From assembly GCF_020166345.1 (NCBI RefSeq), contig NZ_JAIUJS010000001.1, positions 248,001-312,000 on the forward strand: DNA of 64,000 nt. The letters are read 5' to 3'. Source of the stretch: Winogradskyella vincentii (GTDB lineage: Bacteria; Bacteroidota; Bacteroidia; Flavobacteriales; Flavobacteriaceae). Below are positions 50,993 through 60,463 of the stretch, piece after piece. The notes beneath the pieces are model-generated. The model saw only the letters and a program-made list of their open reading frames with translations. It had not been told where the DNA came from and made no database searches. A program made the translations under genes and the position numbers. Positions within the stretch are counted from its first letter, which is position 1, and each line of letters begins with the position of its first letter.

Positions 50993-53329
50993 TTATGATT
51001 TGGTGCCGTAACCATAGTTATAGCCATAATTATAGCCATAACCGTAGGATTTACTAGCTCCTACACTATTTAAAACGTATGCCATATTTTTAATTCTACC
51101 AGATTCATGTAACTCCTTAGAATAGTTAAGCAAGTTCTTTTCGGTATAATTTGCTCTGGCAATATAAATAGTAGCATCAGCTAATTGTGAGATTAACATT
51201 GTATCCGTAACTAGAATAGTTGGTGCAGTATCTACGATAATAAAATCATAATCTTTCTTAGCCTCCTCAATTAAGTCCTTAAATCTGCCATTGGTTAATA
51301 GATGTGCAGGATTTGGCGGTATACTACCAGATAGAATTATGTGGTGGTTTGGATGTTTATCAAATCCATTTATAATTGCATCTTTCCAATTAAATTCAAT
51401 TTCATGCAGATAATTAGATAATCCTGGTTTGTGCTTATCTTCACTAATGTAAGAATGAATTTGCGGGTTTCTTAAATCCGCACCAATCAACAATACCTTT
51501 TTATTAATACTTGACAAGGCTAAGGACAAGTTTAAACTTACTAGTGTTTTACCCTCGCCTTTTATCGTAGACGTACAATATATTACATTACTTTTCTTGT
51601 TGTCTTTTACTGGAAGAATATAGTCAACATTTGAACTTAAGATCCTAAAAGACTCTGCAAGCGCACTACGATCATTAGGATCTGTAAAAATTATATTCTC
51701 CTTCTTTTTTAAATCTGGTATTTCAGCTATTACCGGAATATCTGTGGTAATATTTGTAATATCATCCTTACCATGTAATTTAGTGTCTAGCATAAACATT
51801 AAATACAAGAAACCAAAAGGTATGAGCAAACCTGCCAACAATGCTCCTGCATATATAATACTCGATTTAGGGGAAATTGGTTTAACACTCGACAATGCGT
51901 TTTCAACCACTTTAATTGATGGCTCTGTAATTGCCAAATTAATAGCGGCCTCTTCCCTCTTCTGCAATAAAAGCAAGTATAGACTTTCTTTAATTTTTTG
52001 CTGGCGCTCTATTGCTCTAAGCAATTTTTCCTTCTCTGGTATTTGAGAAACTTGACCTATAAAGCGTCTATTACGTGATTTTATTTGACCCTGAGACATT
52101 TTTAGTTGGGTAATGTATGATGTCAATGACCGCTTAATATTTGTTTCTAGGTCATTGATTGTACTCACCACCAATTTTACCGATGGATTGTTAGCACCAG
52201 CACTACTGGTAAGTTTGTCACGTTCTAAAACAGCTGTATTGTATTCATTAATTAAATTATTAATACCCTGATTATCTAAACCAAAATTTGCAGGTAAAAG
52301 ACTCGACCCATTAGTTGAAACAAGTGCGTCATTGAGCAATTCTGCTAAGGCTAGTTGATTTTCAATCCTAAAGACCTCCTCATCTGATTTGGTTCTTTGT
52401 TCTAAACCAAGTTCAGCATCTGTCCCTAAATCAACGAGATTATTTTTCTGTTTAAATTCTTGACGATCAACCTCAATATCGTCCAATTCACTTGCCAAAA
52501 ATTCAAACCGGTTATCTATGAAATCAATGGTCCTCTGCGAAACCAATTGTCTATCTGTAATTCCATCTTTATTAAATACATCTAGTAGTGTATTAATAAT
52601 ATTCTCAGATAACTCAAAACTCTCACCCCTTAATGTCAATTGTAAAAGATCACTCTGTTCCCCAATGGCTTCAACCTCTATTTGTGATTTGAGAGAAAGT
52701 GCTGCCATTTTAACCGTATTAAAATTGATCAAAAATGTTTTACCTATGACATCCTCACTTGAAGCTTCAGTATTATATCTAATATTAAATGGTAAATCAT
52801 GTTCTGATGAAAAGGTGTTATGATTTGAAAACTCATAAACTTTTTCATTAGTATTATTGACAATTCTAAACTTTGAATTTTCAATATTCACTTCATATGT
52901 AGAACTTTTAATAATACTATCCTGATGCACCAATTGTTCATATTCAAAGGGCAAATTTGCTACTGGGGAAGTCTGAATTGTACCTACTTCAAAAAATTTG
53001 GTGTTTAGATTTAATTCTCTAACCACACGCTCAATAATAATATAGGATGTTAAAATCTCAATCTCATTTTCTAGATTGATATTTGATCGCTTAAAAATAA
53101 ATGCTGAAGTTGGTAACTCTAATCCGTCAGACTCATCTAAAATTTTAACTTTGGCATTCGTTTGATAAATTTTCGGTGCATATCTTAAATATACATATGC
53201 ACTAAAAACCATAATTATAGTCGCTAGAATAAACCAAGGCCAAAAATTAAGGTAACGGTTTACCTCCTTTTTCAGGTCTATACTTTCCTCCTCTTGAAAA
53301 GCCATCATGCTTTTAATTGAATTATCCAT
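50993..53329 (-). CDS. Wzc-like polysaccharide co-polymerase with tyrosine autokinase domain
   Basis: 778 residues. Two membrane helices (about 31-48 and 491-512) bracket a large periplasmic Wzz domain. The cytoplasmic BY-kinase has Walker A GEGKT (591-595), Walker A' with D618 (LLIGADLR) and Walker B FIIVD (696-700). The tail carries seven tyrosines (Y762, 764, 766, 768, 770, 772, 774) in Y-G-Y-G-Y-N-Y-G repeats, the autophosphorylation cluster. It controls chain length and export together with the Wza gene just upstream in the same operon (three-base gap). Confidence 0.95.
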   Translation of the reverse strand: MDNSIKSMMAFQEEESIDLKKEVNRYLNFWPWFILATIIMVFSAYVYLRYAPKIYQTNAKVKILDESDGLELPTSAFIFKRSNINLENEIEILTSYIIIERVVRELNLNTKFFEVGTIQTSPVANLPFEYEQLVHQDSIIKSSTYEVNIENSKFRIVNNTNEKVYEFSNHNTFSSEHDLPFNIRYNTEASSEDVIGKTFLINFNTVKMAALSLKSQIEVEAIGEQSDLLQLTLRGESFELSENIINTLLDVFNKDGITDRQLVSQRTIDFIDNRFEFLASELDDIEVDRQEFKQKNNLVDLGTDAELGLEQRTKSDEEVFRIENQLALAELLNDALVSTNGSSLLPANFGLDNQGINNLINEYNTAVLERDKLTSSAGANNPSVKLVVSTINDLETNIKRSLTSYITQLKMSQGQIKSRNRRFIGQVSQIPEKEKLLRAIERQQKIKESLYLLLLQKREEAAINLAITEPSIKVVENALSSVKPISPKSSIIYAGALLAGLLIPFGFLYLMFMLDTKLHGKDDITNITTDIPVIAEIPDLKKKENIIFTDPNDRSALAESFRILSSNVDYILPVKDNKKSNVIYCTSTIKGEGKTLVSLNLSLALSSINKKVLLIGADLRNPQIHSYISEDKHKPGLSNYLHEIEFNWKDAIINGFDKHPNHHIILSGSIPPNPAHLLTNGRFKDLIEEAKKDYDFIIVDTAPTILVTDTMLISQLADATIYIARANYTEKNLLNYSKELHESGRIKNMAYVLNSVGASKSYGYGYNYGYNYGYGTKS

Positions 53330-53332
53330 AAT

Positions 53333-54094
53333 TTAACGTGAAACCAAAATAGCAACGCTTAATAGCAGAGAAGCTATAGTTAAAACATTATTTATATCGC
53401 CTATAAAACCAGCATTTTTAACTCTTGGATTATTAGGGTTTACAACAATCACATCGTTAGGTTTAATGAAGTAAAAATCACCGTTCATAAATGATGCTGA
53501 AGTCAAATCTATATGAGTAATTTTTCTAACACCATCCACTTCGCGAGTAAGTAAAATATCTTCTCGCTTACCATTTATTGTTAAATCACCTGCATAACCC
53601 AATGCTTGTAACAAGGTAATATTCTGTTCTGTAAAATTATAGGTGCCAGGTTTATTAACTTCTCCAAGAATAGTAACCTTTGCATTTATTAGTCTAACAT
53701 TCACGTTAGGTTTTGCTAAATGACCACCTGATTTCAGTATTTGACTAATATGATTCTGAAGTTCCTCAGTGGTACGATTTGCCGTGGATAATTCGCCTAA
53801 AACTGGGAAATTGATTGTATTATTAGTAGAAACCAAATAGCCTTCTAACTGCAATATTTGAATATTCTGAGCAACAGGGCCTTGAGTAATATTCTTATTA
53901 TAAGGAATGGCAGCTTCCGGCACTGAACTTTCTACCGTTATCTTTAATATATCATTAGGTTGAATTTTTGCCGACTGATAATTTATTTTACCAATCCCTT
54001 CAACAGTAGCATCTTGCAGATATAGTACTTGTTTTTTTGAAGCACAAGAAGCAAAAACACACAACATTAAAAGACCAATTAATCTAAGTTTCAT
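53333..54094 (-). CDS. Wza-like polysaccharide export lipoprotein
   Basis: 253 residues. The lipobox is VFASC (C17). The Poly_export domain (about 35-120) begins KIQPNDILKITVESS and is followed by a SLBB domain (about 130-200, ITILGEVNKPGTYNF). Wza family proteins form the outer membrane channel for capsule or EPS. The C-terminal LTIASLLLSVAILV resembles a membrane segment, which fits the OPX form in Bacteroidota. It sits three bases from wzc and completes an export pair. Confidence 0.92.
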   Translation of the reverse strand: MKLRLIGLLMLCVFASCASKKQVLYLQDATVEGIGKINYQSAKIQPNDILKITVESSVPEAAIPYNKNITQGPVAQNIQILQLEGYLVSTNNTINFPVLGELSTANRTTEELQNHISQILKSGGHLAKPNVNVRLINAKVTILGEVNKPGTYNFTEQNITLLQALGYAGDLTINGKREDILLTREVDGVRKITHIDLTSASFMNGDFYFIKPNDVIVVNPNNPRVKNAGFIGDINNVLTIASLLLSVAILVSR

Positions 54095-54166
54095 CTATTA
54101 TTCATTGGATATTAGACAAATATAACCGCATTTAATTCACAAACAAAGTGATGTTTTATATAAACA

Positions 54167-55258
54167 TTACTTTTTCATCAGTTTGCTGATTCCAAAGGGC
54201 ACTAGATATAATGCCGAACCATAGGCAAGCAATAAAAATATCTGAATATTTAACACTAGATGTGTTAAATTAAAAGCTATCAAAATAATAACAAAGTTTG
54301 TTGAGACAATCGAAATAGTAGTCTTTACATGATTGTATCCAATTCCAATAAATCTATGATGTATGTGATTTTGATCTGCTTTGAAAGGACTAGATTTATG
54401 AATAAAAATTCTAATAAAAAACACTCTCAAAGTATCAGCAAGTGGATAAAATAACAAGGCGAATGCTAAAGCAGGTGCATCACTATAATACATAGATTGA
54501 TCATCTGACTGGGCCATATTAATAAAACTAATGGTAAAAAATGCCAGCAAGAATCCAACAATGAGAGATCCTGTATCTCCCATAAATATCTTGTTGGTAT
54601 TTGAAAAATTAAGCCTTAAAAAAGCTATTAACGCTCCACATAAGGCAATTGCAATAGTAGCTAAACTTAAATCATTGGCGCTCACAAAAAAATAAACAAA
54701 TATACCACTCACTACTAGTGCAAATAAGCCAGCTAACCCATCCACTCCATCAATTAAATTATAAGCATTAATAATTAATATATAAACAAAAAGAGTGAAA
54801 CCAATTGAGACCCAATATGGTAATACATCAATATCTAAAATCGTTGAAAAACTAATAATTCTAGTATCTGTAAATATTATTAATAATGCAGAGGCCAATA
54901 TTTGCCCTGCAAATTTCTTCGTTGCAGATAAAACGGTTAAATCATCCTTAAGCCCTAAGAAAAATAAAATAGTTAGCCCTCCCATTACCAATAAAAGAAC
55001 TTTGGTGTTTAAAAATGCACCAACTAAAGTCATTACAACGATAAGACTTAAAAATATACCAATTCCTCCAAGTGTAGGTGTTTTGTTTGCATGTAAACTC
55101 CTTCCATCTGGTTCATCCATTAAATGCCGTTCTTTTGCCACATATAATATTGTAGGAAACGACTGAAATGCAATATAAAAAGCCAGCAAAAACGCTATTA
55201 TCAGCCAGATAAATGGAATACTTTCGGGATTAAAATCTTCAAATAAAGTTTTAAACAT
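54167..55258 (-). CDS. WecA/TagO-family undecaprenyl-phosphate sugar-1-phosphate transferase
   Basis: 363 residues, about 11 membrane helices. The active-site loops are PTLGGIGIFLS, NAYNLIDGVDGLAG with the D-x-x-D pair, and MGDTGSLIVGF; the late loop DQNHIHHRFIGIGY holds the histidines of the WecA/TagO group. It starts polysaccharide assembly by loading a sugar phosphate (probably GlcNAc-1-P) onto undecaprenyl phosphate. It lies 72 bases from wza and 62 from the epimerase in the same leftward cluster. Confidence 0.93.
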   Translation of the reverse strand: MFKTLFEDFNPESIPFIWLIIAFLLAFYIAFQSFPTILYVAKERHLMDEPDGRSLHANKTPTLGGIGIFLSLIVVMTLVGAFLNTKVLLLVMGGLTILFFLGLKDDLTVLSATKKFAGQILASALLIIFTDTRIISFSTILDIDVLPYWVSIGFTLFVYILIINAYNLIDGVDGLAGLFALVVSGIFVYFFVSANDLSLATIAIALCGALIAFLRLNFSNTNKIFMGDTGSLIVGFLLAFFTISFINMAQSDDQSMYYSDAPALAFALLFYPLADTLRVFFIRIFIHKSSPFKADQNHIHHRFIGIGYNHVKTTISIVSTNFVIILIAFNLTHLVLNIQIFLLLAYGSALYLVPFGISKLMKK

Positions 55259-55320
55259 GATTGGGGTTAGTTCTAAAAAATAGATTCTGAAATATACAAA
55301 ATTATTAGGGGTAGAGACGT

Positions 55321-56430
55321 TTATAAATCCTCTGATTTTTGTAATTCCAAAAACACATCTACTATACGCTTTGAGGCTTTACCATCCCACTTTGGTATTT
55401 GTTGCCCTCGCTTCCATTGACCTTTAAAAAGTCTAGCTAAATGAGGTTTAATTTTGATTGGATCCATACCTACTAAAACATTTGTGCCTAACGTTATTGT
55501 TTCTGGACGTTCTGTATTATCCCTTAATGTCATACAAGGGATGTCCTGAATTGATGCTTCTTCAGTTATACCTCCAGAATCTGTTAAGACCGCTTTGGCA
55601 TTCTCAACTAAATAATTGAATTCTAAATAACTCAATGGGTCTATACAATAAAGTTTTGGGTATGAAATTTCCAAACGTTCTAGGACTTTTTTAGTTCTAG
55701 GGTGCACTGGAAATATAATAGGTATATTATTGCTATGAGCCAAAATAGAATCAATCGTGAATTTTAATCTATTCTCCTCGTCAACATTTGCTGGCCGATG
55801 CAATGTCAATACCATATAATTATCAGCTATTAAATTCAGTTTATTCCAAATAGGCGGGGCAAAAAAATGAGGTCTGTGCTTTAACAATGAATCAATCATG
55901 GTGTTACCAACAAAAAATATATAATCTTTAGAAATACCATTATTAATTAGGTTTTTATTTGCAGTTTCAGATGTTGTAAAAAAATAATTCGTAATGCTAT
56001 CCGTAATTAACCTATTAATTTCCTCTGGCATTGACCAATCATCAGATCTTATACCTGCCTCGATGTGAGCAACTTTAGTGTGTAATTTCTGTGCAACTAT
56101 AGCACAGGCCATAGTAGAAGTCACATCTCCAACAACCAAGACTAGATTAGCAGGATTAGATAGTAGTTCTTTTTCAAATTCCACCATAATCGAGGCCGTT
56201 TGTGTAGCATGACTACCACCATAACAATTTAAATTTACATGTGGCTGAGGTATTTTAAGCTGATTAAAAAAACTACCTGACATGTTTTTATCATAATGCT
56301 GTCCAGTATGTACCAAGCGATAATTAATAGTAGCTCCTTCGGATTTTACTTGTTCTAACTCATGAATGATCGGTGCAATTTTAACAAAATTTGGTCTAGC
56401 ACCAGCAATAATAGTTATTTTATAACTCAT
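55321..56430 (-). CDS. wecB: UDP-N-acetylglucosamine 2-epimerase (non-hydrolysing)
   Basis: 369 residues. It converts UDP-GlcNAc to UDP-ManNAc for polysaccharide synthesis. ARPNFVKIAPIIHEL, HTGQHYD, VVGDVTSTMA, HIEAGIRSDDWSMPEEINRL, TLHRPANVDE and TDSGGITEEA are the family blocks. It is the enzyme needed to make the ManNAc donor that the next, WecG-like protein uses in Gram-negative enterobacterial antigen synthesis. Its start is nine bases from the WecG-like gene end. Confidence 0.95.
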   Translation of the reverse strand: MSYKITIIAGARPNFVKIAPIIHELEQVKSEGATINYRLVHTGQHYDKNMSGSFFNQLKIPQPHVNLNCYGGSHATQTASIMVEFEKELLSNPANLVLVVGDVTSTMACAIVAQKLHTKVAHIEAGIRSDDWSMPEEINRLITDSITNYFFTTSETANKNLINNGISKDYIFFVGNTMIDSLLKHRPHFFAPPIWNKLNLIADNYMVLTLHRPANVDEENRLKFTIDSILAHSNNIPIIFPVHPRTKKVLERLEISYPKLYCIDPLSYLEFNYLVENAKAVLTDSGGITEEASIQDIPCMTLRDNTERPETITLGTNVLVGMDPIKIKPHLARLFKGQWKRGQQIPKWDGKASKRIVDVFLELQKSEDL

Positions 56431-56439
56431 AAAGCATTA

Positions 56440-57138
56440 TTAATATCGATCTAAAGTTAGATTAATAAAGAAACGTATCAAATGTATTTGACGTTTTATT
56501 CTAGCCGGTTGATTTAGAAGGCGATAAGCCCATTCTAAATTATTGGAAATCCACCATTTTGGTGCACGTTTAACATGCCCCACATAGACGTCAAAACTTC
56601 CGCCAAGCCCCTGATATAAGGCTTGGTGCTCTTTTTGCATACGTTCCATCAGCAGTTCCTGTTTTGGTGACCCCATCGCTACAAAAACAACATCTGGGCG
56701 TTTATGTTTAATGTCTTGAATAAGCGCATGTTCTTCACTTTCCGTTTTTAAATACCCATTTTTAAAATTACAAATGGTAATTCCCGGATAATCTGTTTTT
56801 AGTTTATTAACAGTTGTAAGAATTACGGATTCTTTAGAACCTACCAAATAAAAAGATTTGGTTTTATAGTTTGCCGAAATCAAATCCAACCACAATTCGC
56901 AACCTGGTATTTTCACAGCAGTTTTATGTCCTTTTTTGCGCAAAGCCCATACCGCACCAAAACCATCAGGATAGCCTAAATTTCTATTAATGACGGCTCT
57001 ACTTTCCTCTGTAGCATGTAAAATCTTTTCAGCATTTACCGCAACTAGAATCTTATGATGCTCAAAAGCATATTCTATAAGCTCCTCCCTCGTCTCAGGC
57101 GCATAGGTCATTATATTATTTAAACGTTCAGATCGCAT
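56440..57138 (-). CDS. WecG/TagA/CpsF family glycosyltransferase
   Basis: 232 residues of glycosyltransferase family 26, which adds N-acetylmannosamine or its acid to an undecaprenyl-linked sugar. The diagnostic blocks are VNAEKILHATEESRAVINRN, GYPDGFGAVWALRKKG, VFVAMGSPKQELLMERM and GGSFDVYVGHVKRAPKWW. Function fits with the WecA-like and WecB enzymes beside it. Two ATG starts are possible (57138 or 57111); the upstream one overlaps the next gene by 11 bases and is plausible for coupling. Confidence 0.92.
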   Translation of the reverse strand: MRSERLNNIMTYAPETREELIEYAFEHHKILVAVNAEKILHATEESRAVINRNLGYPDGFGAVWALRKKGHKTAVKIPGCELWLDLISANYKTKSFYLVGSKESVILTTVNKLKTDYPGITICNFKNGYLKTESEEHALIQDIKHKRPDVVFVAMGSPKQELLMERMQKEHQALYQGLGGSFDVYVGHVKRAPKWWISNNLEWAYRLLNQPARIKRQIHLIRFFINLTLDRY

Positions 57139-58318
57139 CCTTTTTTGATTCTATATAATAATGTGCCATGGCATTAAACATAAATGCATTGCTCCAGCGC
57201 ATGTATGAAATTTTGGAACTAATTCCCTTTTTTATCTGATAGTAGAAATATCCTTTTTTGTCTTGCATATTCTCGATAGTCCAAAGTAAAGTATTTTCTA
57301 ACAAATCTTTATGTTTTTTAAAGCGATTCAATTTTGATGCCGTTACTATAAATTGTGCTGGACTATGAATGTCTATCGGATAGATTTTGTTATGATAATA
57401 TTTCGGTCTACCATCTGCTTCAAAAAAGTTTGCTATATAATAGTTCCAACCTTTATCAATATACTTTTGACAGGTTTTATCACCAGTTAGGTGTTTATAG
57501 GTTTCTAAGGCGTCCAAATTAAATCCAGTATGAAAACTATCAATCCAAGATTGCATGGGTAACAACCCATAGATCCAGGAACCATCTTTGGCTTGAAGCT
57601 CACAAGCAGTTTTTACGGCTGTTGTTGCTAATTTTTTATAAGTAGCATTCTTTGTATAACTATACGCAATGCTTAAAATCTTTGCACCCAAAAGTGATGC
57701 ATTAATGACAGTATTGTTGCCATCTATGACACTGTAAGAAAATAAAAATCCGTCTTTATATTGTGTACGCGATAAATCTTTGATCACAAAATCAGCAGAA
57801 GAAACTATAAGTTCCAAAACATTACTATCTTTTGTAATTTCATAACTCTCCGACAAAGCTTCAACACAAAATCCTGTAGCCACAACGGTTGGTGTATTTT
57901 TTTTAAACAAAAATAAACGCCGAGCTTGCCAATCGAAATTGTAGCCCCAACAGGCTCCTGAATAACCTTCAACCTTTATATCCAACAACACTTGAGTTAA
58001 TTGTTTTATTTTTACCAATAGGTCTTGTTGATTACCAAAATCTTGATGCCCTCGTTTCGTGGCCTGAAATAATCTGCAATAACCTAACAAAAAAAGGGCA
58101 ACGCCTTTGGCGTTATACTCCTTGGGCACCAATAACAGTGGTCTAAAATTTATAGGACTCCTTTTAAAGCCCTGTATCCAAGCCAATCGCGCCAAATCCC
58201 AATGCTTTAAGGGCATGACCTGAAATACCTTGGAATTCATACCATCATAGGGATCCCAACCTTTAAAAGCTTCTTTTTCACAATAGGATTTTAGGCTAGA
58301 TAAACTTCTCTCTATCAT
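57128..58318 (-). CDS. Alpha/alpha-toroid-like protein of the polysaccharide locus
   Basis: 396 residues from ATG 58318, soluble, no signal. Regularly spaced helical pairs with tryptophans and glycines (SGACWGYNFDWQARRLF, KDGSWIYGLLPMQSWIDSFHTGFNLDAL, KGYFYYQIKK) suggest a six-hairpin (alpha/alpha) toroid, a fold of many glycosidases, lyases and terpene cyclases. No catalytic acidic pair can be assigned. Its place among glycosyltransferases suggests a sugar-processing role. A TTG at 58339 extends the frame by seven residues and is less likely. From memory, relatives are sometimes misnamed delta-aminolevulinic acid dehydratase; that enzyme's motifs are absent. Confidence 0.7.
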   Translation of the reverse strand: MIERSLSSLKSYCEKEAFKGWDPYDGMNSKVFQVMPLKHWDLARLAWIQGFKRSPINFRPLLLVPKEYNAKGVALFLLGYCRLFQATKRGHQDFGNQQDLLVKIKQLTQVLLDIKVEGYSGACWGYNFDWQARRLFLFKKNTPTVVATGFCVEALSESYEITKDSNVLELIVSSADFVIKDLSRTQYKDGFLFSYSVIDGNNTVINASLLGAKILSIAYSYTKNATYKKLATTAVKTACELQAKDGSWIYGLLPMQSWIDSFHTGFNLDALETYKHLTGDKTCQKYIDKGWNYYIANFFEADGRPKYYHNKIYPIDIHSPAQFIVTASKLNRFKKHKDLLENTLLWTIENMQDKKGYFYYQIKKGISSKISYMRWSNAFMFNAMAHYYIESKKDAI

Positions 58319-58358
58319 TAATAAATTTGATATCTTCAATGATTATTTATTATAAGGT

Positions 58359-59324
58359 TCAATCCTTTAACTTCTTTCCTCCCCAAACTAAATTCATACC
58401 TACCTTTTCTATAAACCTATTACCCAGTAATTTTTTGTCAATGAATTTCCCTAACCAAACAAATGGTCTATTTACTTTTTTACTAGTTAATTTCAATATT
58501 CCTCTTCGAAATAAATGCTCAAATAAAGAAACTCTCTTAAAAATTATTGAATTAAATCCATATTTTGAAAGTAATAGATTAACCTCTGTCTCTTTGTATC
58601 CACCTTTTATAGTTGCAATCTTATCTTCTGGTGAAATTCCTGTTTTCCAATGCGAATAAATTTGAATAGGCCTTAAAATTGTCCGTTTTAAAAATTGCCA
58701 CCAACCTGAATAGGCGTCATCTAAAAAAAGACAAGCTCCGTCTGCTTTTAAACATCTTGATACTTCCGTAACAAATTGAGGTAAGTCATTTAGATGATGA
58801 ACAAAAGCACATCCATAAATAATATCAAAAGTCTCATCTTTATAAGGAAGATTAAATGCGTCAATAGCTTGAAATTCAATATTATACTTGTAGGTTTCAT
58901 AGAATTTCGATTTTGCAAACAATTCCTTAATACACTTAACAGCTTCAATTGATATATCAGTATAGACTACTTTTCCCCCTTTAATTATGAATAATAATTC
59001 TTTTAAAGAAACACCATTACCTAATAAAAGTATCTTTTTATCTTTAAATTCACCCATAGATTCATACAACATTGAATAAGCAGAGTTTTTATGCCATAGT
59101 TTTTTTAAATATTCCTCTGATATGGCAGGAAAGTGGTTTCTTGAATACTTAATATAGTATTCATCATAGTGAATCTTATCTTCACTAACATCCCCTAAAA
59201 CGATAAAATCTAAGCACCCATCGTCTAATTGAAGAACTTCTCTAGTATCTTCAAAGAATAGAGTTCCATCATTATTAGTTGAAGCAACTGTTTTATGAAT
59301 TGGATGCAAGTAGCTCAATTTCAT
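58359..59324 (-). CDS. Class I SAM-dependent methyltransferase in the polysaccharide locus
   Basis: 321 residues. SAM-binding strand 1 is KKILLLGNGVSLKELLF, with a glycine-poor loop; IIYGCAFVHHLNDLPQFVTEVSRCLKADG is the post-motif block. The N-terminal about 90 residues are a separate domain, and the C-terminal 110 residues have LFEHLFRRGI and basic patches. It may methylate a sugar or terminate chain growth; the substrate is not known. Its DNA looks AT-richer than the wzc-wecG part of the locus. Confidence 0.82.
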   Translation of the reverse strand: MKLSYLHPIHKTVASTNNDGTLFFEDTREVLQLDDGCLDFIVLGDVSEDKIHYDEYYIKYSRNHFPAISEEYLKKLWHKNSAYSMLYESMGEFKDKKILLLGNGVSLKELLFIIKGGKVVYTDISIEAVKCIKELFAKSKFYETYKYNIEFQAIDAFNLPYKDETFDIIYGCAFVHHLNDLPQFVTEVSRCLKADGACLFLDDAYSGWWQFLKRTILRPIQIYSHWKTGISPEDKIATIKGGYKETEVNLLLSKYGFNSIIFKRVSLFEHLFRRGILKLTSKKVNRPFVWLGKFIDKKLLGNRFIEKVGMNLVWGGKKLKD

Positions 59325-59419
59325 AGATGAAAGTTTTTAATATTCATTTATATCTTTTCAATTTTTTAATCTATGCATAGCTTTAAAGATTGAAAGTATA
59401 CTAATTGGAAAAAATACAA

Positions 59420-60463
59420 TTAATCTTTAGTAAGTATTCGTTCTAATTGTTTTGTCACCTTACTCGCCAAAAAATATTGTTTGGCATACTCATGATTAAG
59501 TTTTCCCATTGCCTTTAGTTTCTCATGGTTATTTAATAGTTCAAGAATAGTATCGGCATAAATATTCGATTCCAAACTATCAATCAAATATCCCATTTTT
59601 CTGTTTTCAAAAAAATCAACTAAGCCTCCAACAGGTCTTGAAATGACAGCTAATCCAAACGCCATAGCCTCTAGTACCGAAGTCGGCATTCCTTCACCAT
59701 GAGTAGTAGGCAAAACATAAATTGATGACGAAATAAAAGTATCAACAAGTAACTCCCCATTTATATTACCTAAAAACTCTATATCCTCAAGCATTAATTC
59801 CTTGGCTCTATCCTTCGCTTTTAGCAATGCTGGACCATCACCGGCTATTTTTAGAGTGGCATTTGGAAAGTTGTCAAGTACATTTCTGAAGGCTTCTAAA
59901 ACAATTAATACACCTTTATTTTCTTCTATTCTCGCTAAGAAAAGAATATTAGGATCAAATGACTTGGAATCTATGAAGAATCCCTTTAATAAAACATCGT
60001 CTACTTTCGTAGTTGTTAAAAATACAGGTTTGTTAATACCCCAATTAATCAACTGATGTTTAAATGATTCCGCCAATACTAAAAAACAATCCGCCTTATT
60101 AAAATTATTCTTGAAAGCCTTTGGGTCTTTGTTAATTTTTTCTTCTATCATTTTATTCCAACCATGAAAAAAAACAATAGTTCTAATATTAAAAAATTTA
60201 CTTATTCTGAGAAACAAAGCATCCCTGATTAGAGATGTTTTACCAAGTGATGGATTTAAAAGTACTAAGTCATATTTTCCCAAAAAGCAAATTAAACAAA
60301 ACTTTATATAATCATAGATTAGCATTATGACACCCGGGATGTTTTTGCGTCTACCAACTGTATTATATTTTACTTGCTCCTCCCATAAAGACTCAAGCCC
60401 CTTATAATGATTAGCGACACCTCCAAGCAATTTTAGACTAGGTATATTAATTAATATTCGCAT
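59420..60463 (-). CDS. GT4-type glycosyltransferase
   Basis: 347 residues from ATG 60463. GT-B fold: N-terminal MRILINIPSLKLLGGVANHY with the acceptor-binding G-G loop, and a C-terminal donor site with FLARIEENKGVLIVLEAF, KIAGDGPALLKA and STHGEGMPTSVLEAMAFGLAVIS (E-x7-E motif). It adds a sugar to the lipid-linked repeat. The frame extends upstream to a TTG at 60493, which would overlap the polymerase gene further; the ATG still overlaps it by 17 bases. Sugar and linkage are unknown. Confidence 0.9.
   Translation of the reverse strand: MRILINIPSLKLLGGVANHYKGLESLWEEQVKYNTVGRRKNIPGVIMLIYDYIKFCLICFLGKYDLVLLNPSLGKTSLIRDALFLRISKFFNIRTIVFFHGWNKMIEEKINKDPKAFKNNFNKADCFLVLAESFKHQLINWGINKPVFLTTTKVDDVLLKGFFIDSKSFDPNILFLARIEENKGVLIVLEAFRNVLDNFPNATLKIAGDGPALLKAKDRAKELMLEDIEFLGNINGELLVDTFISSSIYVLPTTHGEGMPTSVLEAMAFGLAVISRPVGGLVDFFENRKMGYLIDSLESNIYADTILELLNNHEKLKAMGKLNHEYAKQYFLASKVTKQLERILTKD

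Noticed and set aside
50993..51060. Tyrosine-codon repeat at the wzc 3' end considered as a separate DNA repeat element
   Set aside because: It is in frame and encodes the phosphorylation tail, so it is part of the gene.
51744..52823. Plus-strand open frames of about 100 codons inside wzc
   Set aside because: Both are antisense shadows of a full-length, motif-complete gene.
58318..58339. Start of the toroid gene at TTG 58339
   Set aside because: An ATG seven codons downstream gives a normal start; the TTG has no supporting context.
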